Source: Smithellaceae bacterium (GTDB lineage: Bacteria > Desulfobacterota > Syntrophia > Syntrophales > Smithellaceae). From it: a DNA stretch of 7,709 bases. Every line of letters begins with the position of its first letter. Within the stretch, counting starts at the first letter, position 1. The notes under the pieces are model-generated. The model did no database searches and was not told the DNA's origin. It saw only the letters and a list, made by a program, of their open reading frames with translations. The DNA is taken from contig JAQVLL010000084.1 in assembly GCA_028704195.1 (NCBI GenBank), positions 1 through 7,709 of the forward strand, written 5' to 3'. Positions 6,401 through 7,709 of this stretch are shown in pieces. The position numbers and the translations under genes were made by a program.

Positions 6401-7709
6401 ATCAACAATCCGGACGAAGAAATTCACATTAACAACAATGTCACCGGCGAAAAAATCCCGATTAAAAACAACCCCCGTGTCAAGCTGCTCTTATCCAACA
6501 TGGGCAGGCTCTCCGCGGAACTGGTTGGAGCAACTCTTCGAGGCCTCGGCATCAATGCGCAAGCCATGCCCGTCCCCGATATCTACACCCTGCAGATGGC
6601 ACGCAATCACGCCTCCGGCAAGGAATGCCTGCCGTCGCATCTGGTTCTGGGAAGCGCTTTGAAATATTTATCTTCCGATCAATACCGCAAGGATGAAATC
6701 TATATCCTTTTTGTCCCCACCACAACAGGCCCCTGCAGAACCGGACAATACTTTGTGTTTTATGAAAACCTGTTCAAGGATCTGCGCCTGGAAAACGTTG
6801 TGGTGTTTACGATGGATTCGGACAATTCCTACACGGAACTGGGGACGGAATTTACCAAGTACGCCTGGTGGGCGGCAGTGATCGGGGACTACATGAAAGA
6901 TGTGGAAACCTCCCTCAGGACGTGTGCCGCCGACCCCGTAGAAGCCATGAACGTTTACGATCAGATCTGGCAAAAAATGATCAGCGTCGCCGAGCAGGAT
7001 ATCACCAAAGTTCTTCCCGTTCTGAAGGAGATTGCTGACACGATCTCCAGGATACCGCTTGCCAGAAAAATGGAAGACTGCCCCAGAGTGCTGATCGTGG
7101 GAGAAATCTATGTCCGACGGGATGATTTTGCCGTGGATGAATTAATCCAGCAGTTCAGCCGTCACGGCATTGTCGGCAAGGTGTCGAATGTCGCCGAATG
7201 GTTTTACTATTGCGATTTTGTCCGGCACTATGAACTCAAAAAGAAACTGAAACTTGCCCCATGGTACCGGCGTCCCTTTACCAGGGAGTTCCGAGATATC
7301 ATCGACTGGAGAATTGAACATATCTATAAAAAAAATGTAGAGAAAAATGTCCGCAAAACCCTGAACACAACCGGACTGGTACCGCACACGCCGCACGACA
7401 TGATCAAAATCATGAACAACACCGAAAAGCATTTCGCGAGCCACGAGCTGCATTCAGAAATCTGCATTTCCAGCGGTGTCGCAGCCACGGCCATGATGGA
7501 CGGCTATTCGGGGATTGTCAACATTTCGCCCTTCGCCTGCCTGATCGGCCGCGTCATCGAAGGGCTTTATACCCCCTGGGCGCGGGAAAGAAAATACCCG
7601 ACCATCTCGATTGAAATTGACGGGAACCTTCTGCCGCCCAATGTGCTCTCCAAGCTCGAAATCTTCATGCTCAACGTCAAACGCTTCCGGGGCAAGGGAG
7701 ACAGCCATT
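3455..7709 (+). CDS. Fused double acyl-CoA dehydratase activase / DUF2229 / HgdB-like protein, 3' end outside window
   Basis: One uninterrupted frame of at least 1418 codons from ATG 3455; the stop is beyond the window, probably close by given usual family lengths of about 1400-1480. Domains in order: ATPase domain 1 (about 4-250), with GINIGSSNVK at 6-15, GGED at 95-98, Cys119 in KCASGTG, Cys157 in RCSVF and LLVGGVTQN at 206-214; ATPase domain 2 (about 298-555), with GVDGGSTTTK at 301-310, IGGQDAKY at 405-412, Cys429 in ACSAGTG, Cys470 in HCSAF and LQGGVAKN at 519-526; a Cys motif at 591, 594, 598, 616; DUF2229 (about 660-990), with Cys708, Cys749, Cys917; and a C-terminal COG3581-like region (about 1006 on), with Cys1058, Cys1094, Cys1337, Cys1362. 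In the known HgdC/BadFG family, such ATPases bind a [4Fe-4S] cluster and use ATP to push electrons onto 2-hydroxyacyl-CoA dehydratases or benzoyl-CoA reductase. The protein is expected to be cytoplasmic, as no signal or membrane segment is seen. Its substrate and partners are unknown. It has its own ribosome binding site and lies downstream of a terminator. Confidence 0.9.
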   Translation, partial: MHSSLGINIGSSNVKVALLEGDHLAWSAVEPHEGNFLDTLAKILSAHSIPSDTKTLVTGTEGRHLLNISSVIEPLCIEEALQKIDQKIDALVSLGGEDLVVYTIDHNNKIITSFSGNKCASGTGEFFKQQLARMNMKLGDINSIPENCRVLKLSSRCSVFMKSDCTHRLNKGEATTGDIVLSLSDVMAVKVIDFLKRAKIEKGTVLLVGGVTQNQYILRFIRERMGQIEFIVPPQAPYFEAYGAALMAGISGSILPPAEKLFKSSQIQFKRFKSLQTAQGRVTYLPSQKGKVVAGREYILGVDGGSTTTKACLIDIETNEITASFYGRTHGDPVRSLKNCLVELKKQIFEDIGDGKISITLASTTGSSREILGVFLETPGVYNEIIAHAVGTTFYRDNIDTIFEIGGQDAKYVSLKNKVPIDYAMNEACSAGTGSFLEESAQGDLNIPEADQIGDIALAAKEPLKFGEHCSAFINSDIRNAIQQGASREDITAGIVTSIVSNYLNRVVGNRTIGKNIVLQGGVAKNKAVPLAFAMLLDKDILVPPDPELMGCFGVGILAKQKVEEGFLTKSSYDIDQILATDIIYEKEFQCKACDNFCPIRILNVNGHKYMFGGRCNKYANIRKKKVFNEAEVIDYIEKRNDILFKECAPDPATLVKKKEFVVGIPRCFSIYTLWPLYSWFFHTLGIETFVSREISHEGTARVESNYCFPAEIAHGAVQDILNRNIDYVFLPHFRDMDSYEKTVQANFCPITQGLPYYIKQAFPEIPDEKFLAPVVSFMYGIKKAAEPFIAMAAALGFSEAEAKNAFTLAHKKQMECFARFTELGKQALEEARRAKRPVIAVLGRPYNSFTTDTNMGIPRKYTSRGYSIIPFDILPFADEAIYPNMYWYYGQQDMKAGTLLKNEDNIFVTYISNFSCAPDSFMLHYLKWIMGTKPFLILELDSHTADAGVDTRIEAFLDIIEGYRSKLTDIDEERYDNGLRFINNPDEEIHINNNVTGEKIPIKNNPRVKLLLSNMGRLSAELVGATLRGLGINAQAMPVPDIYTLQMARNHASGKECLPSHLVLGSALKYLSSDQYRKDEIYILFVPTTTGPCRTGQYFVFYENLFKDLRLENVVVFTMDSDNSYTELGTEFTKYAWWAAVIGDYMKDVETSLRTCAADPVEAMNVYDQIWQKMISVAEQDITKVLPVLKEIADTISRIPLARKMEDCPRVLIVGEIYVRRDDFAVDELIQQFSRHGIVGKVSNVAEWFYYCDFVRHYELKKKLKLAPWYRRPFTREFRDIIDWRIEHIYKKNVEKNVRKTLNTTGLVPHTPHDMIKIMNNTEKHFASHELHSEICISSGVAATAMMDGYSGIVNISPFACLIGRVIEGLYTPWARERKYPTISIEIDGNLLPPNVLSKLEIFMLNVKRFRGKGDSH

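Overview
The window looks like chromosome from an anaerobic bacterium, most likely a Desulfobacterota/Deltaproteobacteria lineage such as the Syntrophales. This is inferred from gene content: an AtpZ-type F-ATPase accessory gene and a giant fused 2-hydroxyacyl-CoA dehydratase activase-like protein. No rRNA or other taxonomic marker is present. All genes are on the + strand. There is no tRNA, rRNA, insertion sequence or CRISPR array.

Left part (1-1847): the 3' end of gmd (GDP-mannose 4,6-dehydratase, cut by the window edge) and a complete fcl/wcaG (GDP-L-fucose synthase) 24 bases downstream. Together they convert GDP-mannose to GDP-L-fucose, a donor for cell-surface polysaccharide. Fcl starts at TTG, supported by a good ribosome binding site, and keeps its whole catalytic set.

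Middle part (1908-3225): three tightly packed F0 genes of the F-type ATP synthase, atpZ, atpI and atpB (subunit a). atpZ and atpI overlap by 41 bases and atpB starts 6 bases after the atpI stop. The cluster stops there. A hairpin spans the atpB stop codon and a strong intrinsic terminator follows at 3291-3329, so the c-subunit gene atpE, which usually comes next, is not here.

Right part (3330-7709): an intergenic region with TTGA-type half-sites and a small hairpin, then one reading frame from 3455 that runs off the window (at least 1418 residues). It encodes two BadF/BadG/BcrA/BcrD-type ATPase domains in tandem, a four-cysteine linker motif, a DUF2229 (COG3580-like) region and a C-terminal COG3581/HgdB-like region. 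Each ATPase domain keeps the two cysteines that hold the [4Fe-4S] cluster in HgdC. Each of the two C-terminal halves carries Cys motifs resembling those of the dehydratase subunits. The layout suggests an ATP-driven electron injector and its reductase-like acceptor in a single chain. It is the most interesting object in the window, and its substrate is unknown.
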